Notes under the pieces: model-generated
Databases searched by the model: none
Seen by the model: only the letters and a program-made list of their open reading frames with translations
Told to the model about the DNA's origin: nothing
In this document: positions 8,990 to 17,240 of the stretch, piece after piece
How positions within the stretch are numbered: the first letter of the stretch is position 1
How the letters are laid out: every line of letters begins with the position of its first letter
Made by a program: the position numbers and the translations under genes
From: MWH-TA3 sp044353905
Lineage (GTDB): Bacteria; Actinomycetota; Actinomycetes; Actinomycetales; Microbacteriaceae
Assembly (NCBI GenBank): GCA_044353905.1
Contig: JBILBA010000007.1
Span: 1-49,154 of the forward strand
Direction: 5' to 3'
DNA: 49,154 bases

Positions 8990-9088
8990 TTGACGGGAGT
9001 GGCGAAACAATAGTTTTCCGCGGTGAAACGGCGAAAACACCACCGAATCGTTACATTGTCGAATCTTTTCGGCGAATTCGAGCCGCAA

Positions 9089-10204
9089 CTACAGAACGGT
9101 GTCGTCTCCTGATTGGCGAATCTGTTCGACGATGTCCTTGACGCGCTGCGCGTGGGCCGCCGTCGTGACGAGCAGCGCATCGGGGGTGTCAACCACGACG
9201 ATGTCCTTGACACCAATCAGCGAAATGAGCCGCTTCGTTTGCGACACGACCACTCCGCTAGAACCTTGATTCAGCACGCGCGTGTTTTCGCCCAGAGTGG
9301 CCAACACGTTCGCCCGACCATTGGTGTGAAGCCTCGCCAACGACGCAAAGTCTCCGACGTCGTCCCATTGAAAGTCCCCGGGGATGACCGCAAGCCGACC
9401 GTGTTCCGCCGCGGGCTCGGCGATCGAGTAATCGATGGCGACCTTGGGGATCGTCGGCCACACTCGCTCGAGAACGGCGGTGCGGTCGGGGGTGTCCCAG
9501 GCGTCCGCAATCTCGGCAATGGGTTCCGCCACATCGGGGCGGTTCGCTCGCAGTTCCTCGAGCAAAACGCTCGCCTTCGCGATGAACATTCCCGCGTTCC
9601 ACAAGTGAGTATCGCCCTCAACATATTCGGTCGCTTTGTCGAGGCTGGGCTTTTCAATGAATCGAACCACGCGATGTGCGTGTTTCGCCGCGGCGACATC
9701 CAATTCTTCTCCCGACTCGATATACCCAAACGCGGTCGACGGCGAGGTCGGGCGGATGCCAATCGTCACGATGTACCCCGCCTCGGCGGTGGCAATTGCT
9801 TCGTTCACCGCAGCAATAAAGCGACGTTGGTCATCGATGACATGGTCAGCGGCGAACGAACCGACGATCGCGTCGGGGTTTCGTCGAACAAGAATTGCGG
9901 CGGCGAGACCGATCGCGGCGGTCGAATCCTTGGGCGACGGTTCGAGAACCGTGTTGTCCGCGGTGAGCATCGGCAGTTCGTTCGCGACGGCCTGCGCGTG
10001 TGTCGAACCGCACACCACCACAATGTTGTCTCCGACGATTGGTTCGAGCCGATCCCACGTTTCGACGAGGAGGCTACGCCCACTTCCCGTGAGGTCGTGA
10101 AGGAACTTCGGGGCGTCGGCACGAGACAACGGCCACAACCGAGAACCGACTCCGCCCGCAGGAATAACTGCGTAAAAGTTAGCTTCGCGGTGTGAGCTGG
10201 TCAT
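9089..10204 (-). CDS. manC: mannose-1-phosphate guanylyltransferase
   Basis: Makes GDP-mannose from GTP and mannose 1-phosphate, feeding mannosylation of envelope lipids and glycans. The nucleotidyltransferase signature GGVGSRLWPLSR is at 17-28, followed by the family's PKFL. VIPAGG, FAADHVI and FIEKPS are further typical motifs. The 371-aa length matches a single-domain enzyme without the isomerase half of bifunctional ManC/AlgA. The open frame continues to 10276, but ATG 10204 is preferred because the product then starts just before the conserved FYAVIPAGG and a TAGGCT box ends 7 bases before it, which fits a leaderless mRNA. The gene is divergent from sdhC. The symbol is given by function; actinobacterial annotations vary (manB/manC). 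Confidence 0.85.
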   Translation of the reverse strand: MTSSHREANFYAVIPAGGVGSRLWPLSRADAPKFLHDLTGSGRSLLVETWDRLEPIVGDNIVVVCGSTHAQAVANELPMLTADNTVLEPSPKDSTAAIGLAAAILVRRNPDAIVGSFAADHVIDDQRRFIAAVNEAIATAEAGYIVTIGIRPTSPSTAFGYIESGEELDVAAAKHAHRVVRFIEKPSLDKATEYVEGDTHLWNAGMFIAKASVLLEELRANRPDVAEPIAEIADAWDTPDRTAVLERVWPTIPKVAIDYSIAEPAAEHGRLAVIPGDFQWDDVGDFASLARLHTNGRANVLATLGENTRVLNQGSSGVVVSQTKRLISLIGVKDIVVVDTPDALLVTTAAHAQRVKDIVEQIRQSGDDTVL

Positions 10205-10211
10205 GTCGTAC

Positions 10212-10217
10212 AGCCTA
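10212..10217 (-). promoter_or_regulatory. -10 box of a leaderless manC promoter
   Basis: TAGGCT on the minus strand, then 7 bases, then ATG 10204. Transcription would begin at or within a base or two of the start codon. No Shine-Dalgarno is present. Confidence 0.6.
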
Positions 10218-10269
10218 CGCGAGGGGGTTAGACTGGATTCAAATTGTTCGTGTTCCAGGAGGAATCGAG

Positions 10270-10671
10270 TTGTCAATCAAAACCCCCAGCAATCCGAAAA
10301 CCGTGTTTCGAGGGACTCTCTATCGCGGACACGAGGGCATGTGGTCGTGGGTTCTCCACCGCATCACCGGCATCGCAATTTACTTCTTTTTGCTGGTGCA
10401 CGTACTCGACACTGCAACCGTTCGCATCGATCCGCATTTGTACAACGTCGTCATGGCGGCCTACAAAACTCCGATCATGGGCCTCGGCGAAGCGGTTCTT
10501 GTTGCCGCCATCGTGTTCCACGCGTTCAACGGGTTGCGCATCATTCTGGTTGACATGACGGCCTGGGCGTCGCGCCACCACCGCGCGCTATTCTATGGCG
10601 TGCTCGTCCTCTGGACCGTCGTGATGGTCGCGTTCCTCCCCCGTCACCTGATGCACGTCTTCGGAGGTTAA
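10270..10671 (+). CDS. sdhC: succinate dehydrogenase cytochrome b556 subunit
   Basis: Membrane anchor of complex II that helps bind heme b and quinone. 133 aa with three membrane helices. HRITG at 30-34 is the classic SdhC motif at the head of helix 1, and H84 in HAFNGLR is the likely heme ligand. The start is TTG 10270, supported by an AGGAGGA Shine-Dalgarno (10257-10263) 6 bases upstream; the longer open frame upstream of it is not conserved in type. sdhD follows after 2 bases with GGAGG inside the sdhC end. First gene of sdhC-sdhD-sdhA-sdhB. Confidence 0.92.
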   Translation: MSIKTPSNPKTVFRGTLYRGHEGMWSWVLHRITGIAIYFFLLVHVLDTATVRIDPHLYNVVMAAYKTPIMGLGEAVLVAAIVFHAFNGLRIILVDMTAWASRHHRALFYGVLVLWTVVMVAFLPRHLMHVFGG

Positions 10672-10673
10672 TC

Positions 10674-11075
10674 GTGAAACTGTTTCGTTTAGACCGCCTC
10701 GGGTGGATTTTCATGCGCGTTTCTGGGTTCATCCTCATCGGGCTGATTTTCACCCACCTCACCGTCAACCTCATGCAGGACGGTGGCGTCAAGGCGATCG
10801 ACTTCGCATTCGTCGCCGGAAAACTCGCTGACCCCTTCTGGCAGTGGTTCGACGTCACGTTGTTATGGCTCGCACTCATCCACGGAAGTAATGGGATGAG
10901 GGTCATCATCGATGACTACGTCTACCGCCCCGGCGTAAAGCGTGGCTTGTTTGTGGCCCTGGGGGTCTCGACCGCGATGTTGATCGTTCTCGGAACGCTC
11001 GTGATTTTCACGCTCGACCCTTGCCCCGTGGGTTCCCCCGCGGACTTGCTTCCCTCGTTCTGCTCGGCCAGCTGA
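10674..11075 (+). CDS. sdhD: succinate dehydrogenase hydrophobic membrane anchor subunit
   Basis: Second membrane anchor of complex II, 133 aa, three predicted helices (about 10-32, 55-75, 90-115). H28 (IFTHLTVN) and H70 (ALIHGSNGMR) are the His positions to test as heme ligand; the second sits in the usual H-x-x-x-G-x-R context. The start is GTG 10674, 6 bases after GGAGG. The C-terminus ends in a short Cys-containing tail rather than a further helix. It precedes sdhA by 23 bases that include a good Shine-Dalgarno. Confidence 0.88.
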   Translation: MKLFRLDRLGWIFMRVSGFILIGLIFTHLTVNLMQDGGVKAIDFAFVAGKLADPFWQWFDVTLLWLALIHGSNGMRVIIDDYVYRPGVKRGLFVALGVSTAMLIVLGTLVIFTLDPCPVGSPADLLPSFCSAS

Positions 11076-11098
11076 CCTCTAGATATAAGGAGTTAACC

Positions 11099-12847
11099 GT
11101 GACCACGGTTCATCATCACGATTACGACGTTGTCATTGTTGGCGCGGGTGGCGCAGGCATGCGAGCGGCCATCGAATCGGCGCCTCACGCAAAGACCGCC
11201 GTCATCACCAAGTTGTACCCGACGCGTTCGCATACGGGTGCGGCGCAGGGCGGAATGGCCGCGGCCCTCGCCAACGTCGAAGAGGACTCGTGGGAGTGGC
11301 ACACTTTTGACACCGTCAAGGGTGGCGACTACCTCGTAGACCAAGACGCCGCCGAGATCCTCGCAAAAGAAGCGATTGATGCCATCCTCGACCTCGAGAG
11401 AATGGGTCTTCCGTTCAACCGAACTCCGGATGGCAAAATCGACCAGCGACGTTTCGGTGGGCACACTCGCGACCACGGTAAAGCACCGGTTCGCCGCGCG
11501 TGCTATTCAGCGGACCGCACCGGCCACATGATTTTGCAGACGCTCTTCCAGAACTGCACCAAACTCGGTGTCGAGTTCTACAACGAGTTTTACGTTCTTG
11601 ACCTGGTGCTCACGGAAGAAAAGGGCAAGACCCGCACGAGTGGTGTTGTCGCCTACGAGCTGTCAACCGGTGACATTCACGTGTTCAACGCGACCTCCGT
11701 CATCTTTGCGACCGGCGGTTTTGGCAAGATGTTCAAAACCACCTCGAACGCGCACACGCTCACGGGTGACGGCGTGGGAATCGTGTGGCGCAAGGGCATC
11801 CCGCTCGAGGACATGGAGTTCTTCCAGTTCCACCCGACCGGACTAGCCGGCTTGGGAATCCTGTTGACCGAAGGTGCTCGCGGTGAAGGAGCGATCCTTC
11901 GCAACGCGAGCGGCGAACGATTCATGGAACGTTACGCCCCGACCATCAAAGACCTCGCGCCGCGAGACATCATTTCTCGCTGCATGGTGCAAGAAGTTGC
12001 CGAGGGCCGTGGTGCCGGGCCAGACAAGGACTATGTCCTTCTCGACTGCACGCACCTCGGTGCCGAGGTCCTCGAAACCAAATTGCCGGACATCACCGAA
12101 TTCGCACGCACCTACCTCGGTGTCGACCCGGTGACCGAACCGGTTCCCGTCATGCCGACCGCGCACTATGCGATGGGTGGAATCCCGACCACGACCGATG
12201 CCGAAGTGCTGTTGGACAACACCACCGTGATTCCGGGGCTCTACGCCGCTGGCGAGTGTGCTTGCGTCTCGGTGCACGGCTCTAACCGTCTCGGAACCAA
12301 TTCGCTTCTCGACATCAACGTCTTCGGAAAACGAGCCGGTCGCAACGCAGCCGCTTACGCCAACAAGGCCAAGCGCCCCGCGCTGCCGAAGGGCACGGAA
12401 AAGTTTGTCGTCGACCTGATTGAAAAGATGCGAATGGCGGACGGTTCCGAAAACGTTGCTGCGATCCGCAAGGAACTGCAACTCGAGATGGATCGAAACG
12501 CCCAGGTGTTCCGCACCGAGGAATCCCTCTCGCACGCGCAGAAGGTTATCGAAGACCTTCGTAAGCGATACGAGAAAGTCGGGATCCACGACCGAGGCCA
12601 GCGGTTCAACACCGACCTGCTCGAGGCGATTGAACTCGGCTTCTTGCTCGATCTCGCTGAGGTCGTCGTTGTTTCGGCCCGCAACCGCAAGGAAAGCCGT
12701 GGCGGTCACATGCGCGACGACTTCCCCGACCGCAACGACAAAACGTACATGAAGCACACGATGGCGTACAAGAAGGGCGAGAAGATTACGCTCGATTGGA
12801 AGCCAGTCGTCATCACGAAGTACCCACCCATGGAGAGGAAGTACTAA
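11099..12847 (+). CDS. sdhA: succinate dehydrogenase flavoprotein subunit
   Basis: Oxidises succinate to fumarate and passes electrons to FAD. 582 aa, normal length. Dinucleotide-binding GAGGAG at 15-20; His45 in RSHTGAAQGG is the residue that binds FAD covalently; the active-site region HPTG and the GGIPTTTDAEVL stretch before the FAD-closing GECACVSVHGSNRLGTNSL are all present. The start is GTG 11099, 7 bases after AAGGAG; the upstream extension of the frame to 11021 overlaps sdhD and is not conserved. The stop shares a base with the sdhB ATG (TAATG). Confidence 0.95.
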   Translation: MTTVHHHDYDVVIVGAGGAGMRAAIESAPHAKTAVITKLYPTRSHTGAAQGGMAAALANVEEDSWEWHTFDTVKGGDYLVDQDAAEILAKEAIDAILDLERMGLPFNRTPDGKIDQRRFGGHTRDHGKAPVRRACYSADRTGHMILQTLFQNCTKLGVEFYNEFYVLDLVLTEEKGKTRTSGVVAYELSTGDIHVFNATSVIFATGGFGKMFKTTSNAHTLTGDGVGIVWRKGIPLEDMEFFQFHPTGLAGLGILLTEGARGEGAILRNASGERFMERYAPTIKDLAPRDIISRCMVQEVAEGRGAGPDKDYVLLDCTHLGAEVLETKLPDITEFARTYLGVDPVTEPVPVMPTAHYAMGGIPTTTDAEVLLDNTTVIPGLYAAGECACVSVHGSNRLGTNSLLDINVFGKRAGRNAAAYANKAKRPALPKGTEKFVVDLIEKMRMADGSENVAAIRKELQLEMDRNAQVFRTEESLSHAQKVIEDLRKRYEKVGIHDRGQRFNTDLLEAIELGFLLDLAEVVVVSARNRKESRGGHMRDDFPDRNDKTYMKHTMAYKKGEKITLDWKPVVITKYPPMERKY

Positions 12848-13578
12848 TGTCCGAACTCGGCGTGGTGCAATCGTTCACCGTTACTTTTATTGTTCGTCGC
12901 TTCAACCCGGAAACCGACGAGGAACCGTACTGGCAGGACTTCGACGTTGACATGTATTCGACCGACCGCGTCCTTGACGGTCTCCACAAGATCAAGTGGG
13001 AACAGGACGGCTCGCTGTCTTTCCGTCGCTCCTGCGCTCACGGAGTGTGCGGCTCGGATGCGATGCGTATCAACGGCCGCAACCGTCTTGCGTGCAAGAC
13101 GCTGATCAAAGACCTCGACATCACTAAGCCCGTTTATGTGGAAGCGATCAAGGGATTGCCGCTCGAAAAGGACTTGATTGTCGACATGGAGCCGTTCTTC
13201 GCCGCGTATCGCGAGGTCCAGCCGTTCCTGCAGTCGACCTCAAAGCCGGACAAAGAAAACATCCAGACCCCCGAGCAGCGCGCCCGATTCGATGACACGA
13301 CCAAGTGCATCCTGTGTGCGGCCTGCACGACATCGTGCCCCGTCTTTTGGACGGACGGTCAGTACTTTGGTCCGGCCGCGATTGTCGCTGCACACCGCTT
13401 CATTTTTGATTCTCGAGATGAGGCCTCTCAGGTCCGCCTCGACATCTTGAACTCGAAAGAAGGTGTGTGGCGTTGCCGCACCACCTTCAACTGCACCGAG
13501 GCCTGCCCCCGTGGTATCGAGATCACCAAGGCGATCTCTGAGGTCAAGCAAGCCACCATCAGCGGCGTTCGCCGCTAA
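12847..13578 (+). CDS. sdhB: succinate dehydrogenase iron-sulfur subunit
   Basis: Carries electrons from FAD to quinone through three clusters. 243 aa. The [2Fe-2S] ligands are C63, C68, D71 and C83; the Asp in CGSDAM is also found in E. coli SdhB, so it is not a defect. The ferredoxin-like half has CILCAACTTSCP and CRTTFNCTEACPRG for the [4Fe-4S] and [3Fe-4S] clusters. The start ATG overlaps the sdhA stop by one base. After the stop there are 83 bases with no clear terminator before the next gene. Confidence 0.95.
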   Translation: MSELGVVQSFTVTFIVRRFNPETDEEPYWQDFDVDMYSTDRVLDGLHKIKWEQDGSLSFRRSCAHGVCGSDAMRINGRNRLACKTLIKDLDITKPVYVEAIKGLPLEKDLIVDMEPFFAAYREVQPFLQSTSKPDKENIQTPEQRARFDDTTKCILCAACTTSCPVFWTDGQYFGPAAIVAAHRFIFDSRDEASQVRLDILNSKEGVWRCRTTFNCTEACPRGIEITKAISEVKQATISGVRR

Positions 13579-13661
13579 ACCGAGCGGGACCGTGCTGGCT
13601 ACGCCCATCACCACCCCGAACCTCGCTTGATTGCGGACGCGATGTCGAAAGAGGTCCACTT

Positions 13662-14081
13662 GTGAACATTGTTTGTGTCACCTCATGCTTGTCGGGAATT
13701 GTTCACACCTACATTGCCGCCGAAGCGTTTCGGCGATCTGGCGAGACACTCGGTCACGAGATTTTTGTCGAGACGCAGGGGCCAACCGGATCGGGCCCCC
13801 TTGATCAGGGCCTCATCGATTCGGCCGACGGGGTGATTTTTGCGGCTGATCTCGAGATCATTGGGCGAGATCGTTTTGCGGGTAAGCCTTTTCTTCACGT
13901 CGATGTCGCCACTGCGATCCATGGATCCACCGACTTAATCCAACAACTGCTCGGTCAGGTTGGCGATGGCACCGCCCTACGAGTCAACGTCGCACAGCCA
14001 GAGGAATCGGTCCCGGCTAGATCTGAAAGTGGACACAAGAAGAAGGGATTCTTCGGGAAACTCTTCGGCGGCGGAAGCTAA
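13662..14081 (+). CDS. orphan fructose-type PTS EIIB domain protein
   Basis: 139 aa. Residues 1 to about 105 match the fructose-family PTS IIB fold, with HEIFVETQG, GVIFAADLEI and GRDRFAGKPF all characteristic. Cys9 aligns with the phosphorylated Cys, but the usual C-P-T-G-x-A-H-T loop here reads C-L-S-G-I-V-H-T. The tail is short and basic (HKKKGFFGKLFGGGS), which could be a flexible or membrane-touching end. There is no EIIA, EIIC, HPr, kinase or DeoR regulator in the window, so no sugar can be assigned; it could take phosphate from a PTS elsewhere or be regulatory. Start GTG 13662 with AGAGG about 9 bases upstream. It lies 83 bases after sdhB on the same strand. Confidence 0.75.
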   Translation: MNIVCVTSCLSGIVHTYIAAEAFRRSGETLGHEIFVETQGPTGSGPLDQGLIDSADGVIFAADLEIIGRDRFAGKPFLHVDVATAIHGSTDLIQQLLGQVGDGTALRVNVAQPEESVPARSESGHKKKGFFGKLFGGGS

Positions 14082-14109
14082 GACCTCCCGAGCTCGCGCC
14101 GGGCGAACA

Positions 14110-14115
14110 TAGGAT
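14110..14115 (+). promoter_or_regulatory. -10 box of a leaderless xth promoter
   Basis: TAGGAT, then 6 bases, then ATG 14122. No Shine-Dalgarno and no clear -35 are visible. A transcript starting about 7 bases after the box would begin at the start codon. Confidence 0.6.
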
Positions 14116-14121
14116 TGACCC

Positions 14122-14949
14122 ATGGTTACGCGTATCGCATCGGTCAACGTCAACGGAATTCGCGCCGCGTATCGCAAAGGTATGGGCGACTGGCTCGCCG
14201 ACCGGAAACCCGACATCGTGGCCGTTCAAGAAGTCCGAGCAGAACGCGGGGACATCGACGCACTCGTCGATTCGACGTGGCACGTGATCAACGACGAGGC
14301 CACGGCAAAAGGCCGAGCGGGCGTCGCGATTCTGTCGCGGAGTGAACCGGTTGCCGTCCGCACCGAGTTTGGTGCAACCGACTTCGACAGTGCAGGGCGC
14401 TGGATTGAAGCGGATTTCACGATTGACGGAAAAACCGTGACCGTGGTGTCCTGTTACGTCCACTCGGGCGAGGTTGACACACCGAAACAGGTCGAAAAAT
14501 TCAAATTCCTCGACGCGTTCGAAGCGCGCCTCGCCGAACTTGCCGCGGGTGGCGCGCTTGCTCTCGTCATGGGCGACCTCAACGTCGGTCACCGCACTCT
14601 TGATATCAAGAATTGGAAGGGCAACACGAAAAAGGCGGGGTTCTTGCCCACTGAACGCGAGTACTTCGACCGCATTGTCGGCGCTGAGGACGACCCGGCC
14701 TACAACGCCGGAGCCGGGCTTGGTTGGGTAGACCTCGGCCGTCGTTTCGCGGGTGAAGTTCCAGGGCCGTATACGTGGTGGAGCCAACGCGGCCAAGCGT
14801 TCGACACCGACACCGGATGGCGAATCGACTACCACCTGGCGACTCCGCCTCTTGCCGAAATCGCTATGACGTACGCCATCGACAAGGCGGATGCGTGGGA
14901 TACTCGCTGGAGTGACCACGCTCCCGTTGTCATCGATTACGACATCTAA
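14122..14949 (+). CDS. xth: exodeoxyribonuclease III (AP endonuclease)
   Basis: Repairs abasic sites and trims 3' ends in base excision repair. 275 aa, a full endonuclease/exonuclease/phosphatase domain. Catalytic residues visible: N10-N12 region (SVNVNGIRAA), metal-binding Glu37 in QEVR, D152 and N154 in GDLNVGHR, and the C-terminal D265-H266 pair in SDHAPVV. WWSQRGQAFDTDTGWRIDY is the typical late motif. The ATG is directly downstream of a TAGGAT box with no ribosome binding site. trpS follows after 8 bases, so the two may be co-transcribed. Confidence 0.93.
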   Translation: MVTRIASVNVNGIRAAYRKGMGDWLADRKPDIVAVQEVRAERGDIDALVDSTWHVINDEATAKGRAGVAILSRSEPVAVRTEFGATDFDSAGRWIEADFTIDGKTVTVVSCYVHSGEVDTPKQVEKFKFLDAFEARLAELAAGGALALVMGDLNVGHRTLDIKNWKGNTKKAGFLPTEREYFDRIVGAEDDPAYNAGAGLGWVDLGRRFAGEVPGPYTWWSQRGQAFDTDTGWRIDYHLATPPLAEIAMTYAIDKADAWDTRWSDHAPVVIDYDI

Positions 14950-14957
14950 GGATTGAC

Positions 14958-15962
14958 ATGACCGGCCAACGACTGTTTTCGGGAATGCAACCGAGTGCGG
15001 AATCGCTGCACCTCGGCAATTACGCCGGCGCATTGTTGCAGTGGCGCGAGATGCAATCGACTCACGATGCGGTGTTCTGCGTTGTCGACCTTCATGCCAT
15101 CACCGTGCCGCAGGATCCCGCGAAGCTCCGCGAAAACACCCGCCGAACGGTCGCTCAGTACATCGCGGCGGGAATTGACCCGGACCACTCGACGCTGTTC
15201 GTCCAGTCCCACGTCCCCGCGCACGCGCAACTCGCCTGGGTCTTCAACACCATCACGGGCTTCGGTGAAGCATCGCGCATGACCCAGTTCAAGGACAAGT
15301 CCGCCAAGCAAGGATCGGATTCGGCCAGTGTTGGGTTGTTCACGTACCCGATTCTTCAAGCCGCCGACATCCTCTTGTACGACGCCGTAACGGTCCCCGT
15401 CGGTGAAGACCAGCGTCAACACATCGAATTGACACGCGACATCGCGACACGTTTCAATTCTCGTTTCGGCGACACTCTGACCGTCCCCGAGGTTCGAATC
15501 CTCAAAGAATCGGCCAAGGTCTTTGACCTCCAAAACCCCGACTCCAAAATGTCCAAATCGGGAGAATCACCCCAAGGCATCGTGTGGCTGCTCGATGAAC
15601 CGAGCGTGACGGCGAAGAAAATCAAATCAGCGGTCACCGATGCGGAACGTGAAATTCGGTTTGATCCGGCGGGAAAGCCTGGCGTGTCGAACCTTCTCGG
15701 AATTCTCTCTCTGTTGGGCGGATCGACCATTCCGTCTCTCGAGGCAGAATTCGCAGGCAAGGGTTACGGTGACCTCAAGGGAGCGGTATCCGACGCCGTC
15801 GTCGCCGAATTCGAGCCGATTCGGTTGCGCGCACTCGAACTCCTTGCGGACCCCGCCGAACTCGATCGGCTCCTCGCGGTGAACGCGGATCGGGCGGCGG
15901 AAATCGCAGAGGCGACTCTCTCGCGCGTGTACGACGCGATTGGCTTTCTGCCCCGCGCCTAA
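14958..15962 (+). CDS. trpS: tryptophanyl-tRNA synthetase
   Basis: Charges tRNA-Trp. 334 aa, typical for the bacterial class Ic enzyme. HLGN at 18-21 is the HIGH motif and KMSKS is at 197-201. GEDQRQH (about 149-155) and the DLHAIT segment contribute to substrate binding. The start ATG 14958 follows the xth stop by 8 bases with a TAAGGA Shine-Dalgarno that includes the xth stop codon. The downstream 270 bases hold the FMN riboswitch of the riboflavin operon. Confidence 0.95.
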   Translation: MTGQRLFSGMQPSAESLHLGNYAGALLQWREMQSTHDAVFCVVDLHAITVPQDPAKLRENTRRTVAQYIAAGIDPDHSTLFVQSHVPAHAQLAWVFNTITGFGEASRMTQFKDKSAKQGSDSASVGLFTYPILQAADILLYDAVTVPVGEDQRQHIELTRDIATRFNSRFGDTLTVPEVRILKESAKVFDLQNPDSKMSKSGESPQGIVWLLDEPSVTAKKIKSAVTDAEREIRFDPAGKPGVSNLLGILSLLGGSTIPSLEAEFAGKGYGDLKGAVSDAVVAEFEPIRLRALELLADPAELDRLLAVNADRAAEIAEATLSRVYDAIGFLPRA

Positions 15963-16013
15963 TCCTTGGCTGATTCTTGGATATTGCCGTGGCAGGAATG
16001 TTCGAAGAGGGAT

Positions 16014-16019
16014 ACCATG
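16014..16019 (+). promoter_or_regulatory. putative -10 box of the riboflavin operon
   Basis: TACCAT, placing the likely transcript start near 16026, about six bases before the first riboswitch stem. No convincing -35 at normal spacing. Confidence 0.45.
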
Positions 16020-16031
16020 GGAAAAGAGCAC

Positions 16032-16155
16032 GTGCTCCGGGGTCAGTGAAAATCTGAGCCGGCGGTTAAAGTCCGCGACCCGTAAGGCCTCGGCCAAGCG
16101 GTTGACCTGGTGAAACTCCGGGACCGACGGTTAAAGTCCGGATGAGAGGATGCAC
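16032..16155 (+). ncRNA. FMN riboswitch (RFN element)
   Basis: The conserved RFN core is plain: GCCGGCGGTTAAAGTCCGCG (16058-16077) and GACCGACGGTTAAAGTCCGG (16122-16141), joined by a variable P4 stem and the segment TGGTGAAACTCCGGG, and closed by GATGAGAGGA. The first stem P1 pairs GTGCTCC at 16032-16038 with GGATGCAC at 16148-16155. It binds FMN and lies in the leader of ribD-ribE-ribBA-ribH, so FMN excess should shut the operon off. Confidence 0.95.
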
Positions 16156-16206
16156 GATGGGGTTCACCGAAGGTAGGTGTGCCTCGCGACGCCTTGTCGC
16201 ATCCCC

Positions 16207-16230
16207 GGATTCCCTGCTCGGAAGGAGTCC
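16207..16230 (+). promoter_or_regulatory. Shine-Dalgarno sequestering hairpin of the FMN riboswitch
   Basis: GGATTCC (16207-16213) can pair with GGAGTCC (16224-16230; one U-G pair) and would bury part of the GGAAGGAG ribosome binding site (16220-16227) just before ATG 16233. A second small stem GCGAC/GTCGC lies upstream at 16186-16200. There is no GC stem followed by a U-run, so control at translation start is more likely than transcription termination. The switching partner was not worked out. Confidence 0.5.
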
Positions 16231-16232
16231 AC

Positions 16233-17240
16233 ATGCCCATCAGTACATACGATGACGCGATGCGCCGCGCACGCGAGCTCGCCGAACGCGGTCCCCGAAC
16301 GGGCGAGAACCCCCAGGTGGGTTGCGTTCTTGTCGACGACACTGGCGCGATCGTGGCGGAAGGCTGGCACCGCGGTGCGGGAACAGCGCACGCCGAGGTC
16401 GACGCACTGTCCAAAGTCGAAAGCGCGAGCGGGCTCACCGCCGTCGTCACGCTAGAGCCCTGCAACCACACGGGCCGTACCGGACCGTGCGCCGGAGCAC
16501 TCATCGCGGCGGGTGTGGCACGAGTGGTGTATTCGCTCGACGACCCCGGACACGAATCAAGCGGAGGGGCAGAGACGCTCCGTACCGCCGGTATCGAGGT
16601 CGTTTCCGGTGTTCTGTCGGGCGAGGGCTACCAACTCGTCGAACGGTGGTTGACCGCAAACCGTCTCGGACGCCCCTGGGTCACGGCCAAATGGGGTTCG
16701 AGCCTCGACGGGCGAACAGCGGCCACCGACGGCACCAGCCAGTGGATTACCTCGGCCGAATCGCGCACGTACATTCACCTTTTGCGTTCGCAACACGACA
16801 CAATCGCGATCGGAACAGGAACTGCAATCGCCGACAACCCGAGCCTCACTGCTCGAACCGCCGACGGAAACCTGTTCCCCAACCAACCACTCGCCGTCGT
16901 GATCGGCGACACCCCTCTCCCCGATGGATCGGGCCTGTGGAGCCACCCCCGCGGTGTCCTGCAGGAGTCCGGGAAACTCGGTGACATTCTCGAGCGTCTG
17001 TACGGCATCGGGATTCGCAGCCTGTTCCTCGAGGGAGGACCGCGACTAATGAACTCGTTCATCCGCGAAGGACTCGTTGACGAATACGTCGTGTGCCTCG
17101 CGCCGATGCTTCTCGGCGGAGACAAAACCGCTACGAGCGACCTGGGAATCGAGACACTGACCGACGCGCGTCGGTTGAACGTCACCAGCACCGAGGTCAT
17201 GGGCGGCACCATCGTCATCACGGCTCGAGAGGCTCACTAG
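16233..17240 (+). CDS. ribD: bifunctional riboflavin deaminase/reductase RibD
   Basis: Carries out the second and third steps of riboflavin synthesis: deamination of the pyrimidine from GTP, then reduction of its ribose chain. 335 aa. Deaminase half: H53-A-E55 and C77/C86 in EPCNHTGRTGPC bind zinc. Reductase half from about 145: RPWVTAKWGSSLDGRTA, SQWITSAESR and FLEGGPRLMNSF. The frame is open to 16179, but the strong GGAAGGAG at 16220-16227 and the family N-terminus support ATG 16233. The stop overlaps the ribE GTG by one base (TAGTG). Confidence 0.95.
   Translation: MPISTYDDAMRRARELAERGPRTGENPQVGCVLVDDTGAIVAEGWHRGAGTAHAEVDALSKVESASGLTAVVTLEPCNHTGRTGPCAGALIAAGVARVVYSLDDPGHESSGGAETLRTAGIEVVSGVLSGEGYQLVERWLTANRLGRPWVTAKWGSSLDGRTAATDGTSQWITSAESRTYIHLLRSQHDTIAIGTGTAIADNPSLTARTADGNLFPNQPLAVVIGDTPLPDGSGLWSHPRGVLQESGKLGDILERLYGIGIRSLFLEGGPRLMNSFIREGLVDEYVVCLAPMLLGGDKTATSDLGIETLTDARRLNVTSTEVMGGTIVITAREAH

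Noticed and set aside
7668..8993. 441-codon plus-strand frame opposite the BMP lipoprotein gene
   Set aside because: Shadow of the bmpA and ATPase genes; no start signal and a translation with random composition rich in Val, Arg and Asp.
16156..16300. Short upstream open frame beginning at ATG 16156 in the riboswitch leader, running into ribD
   Set aside because: No ribosome binding site and no sign of coding beyond a lack of stop codons; the RNA structure explains the region better.
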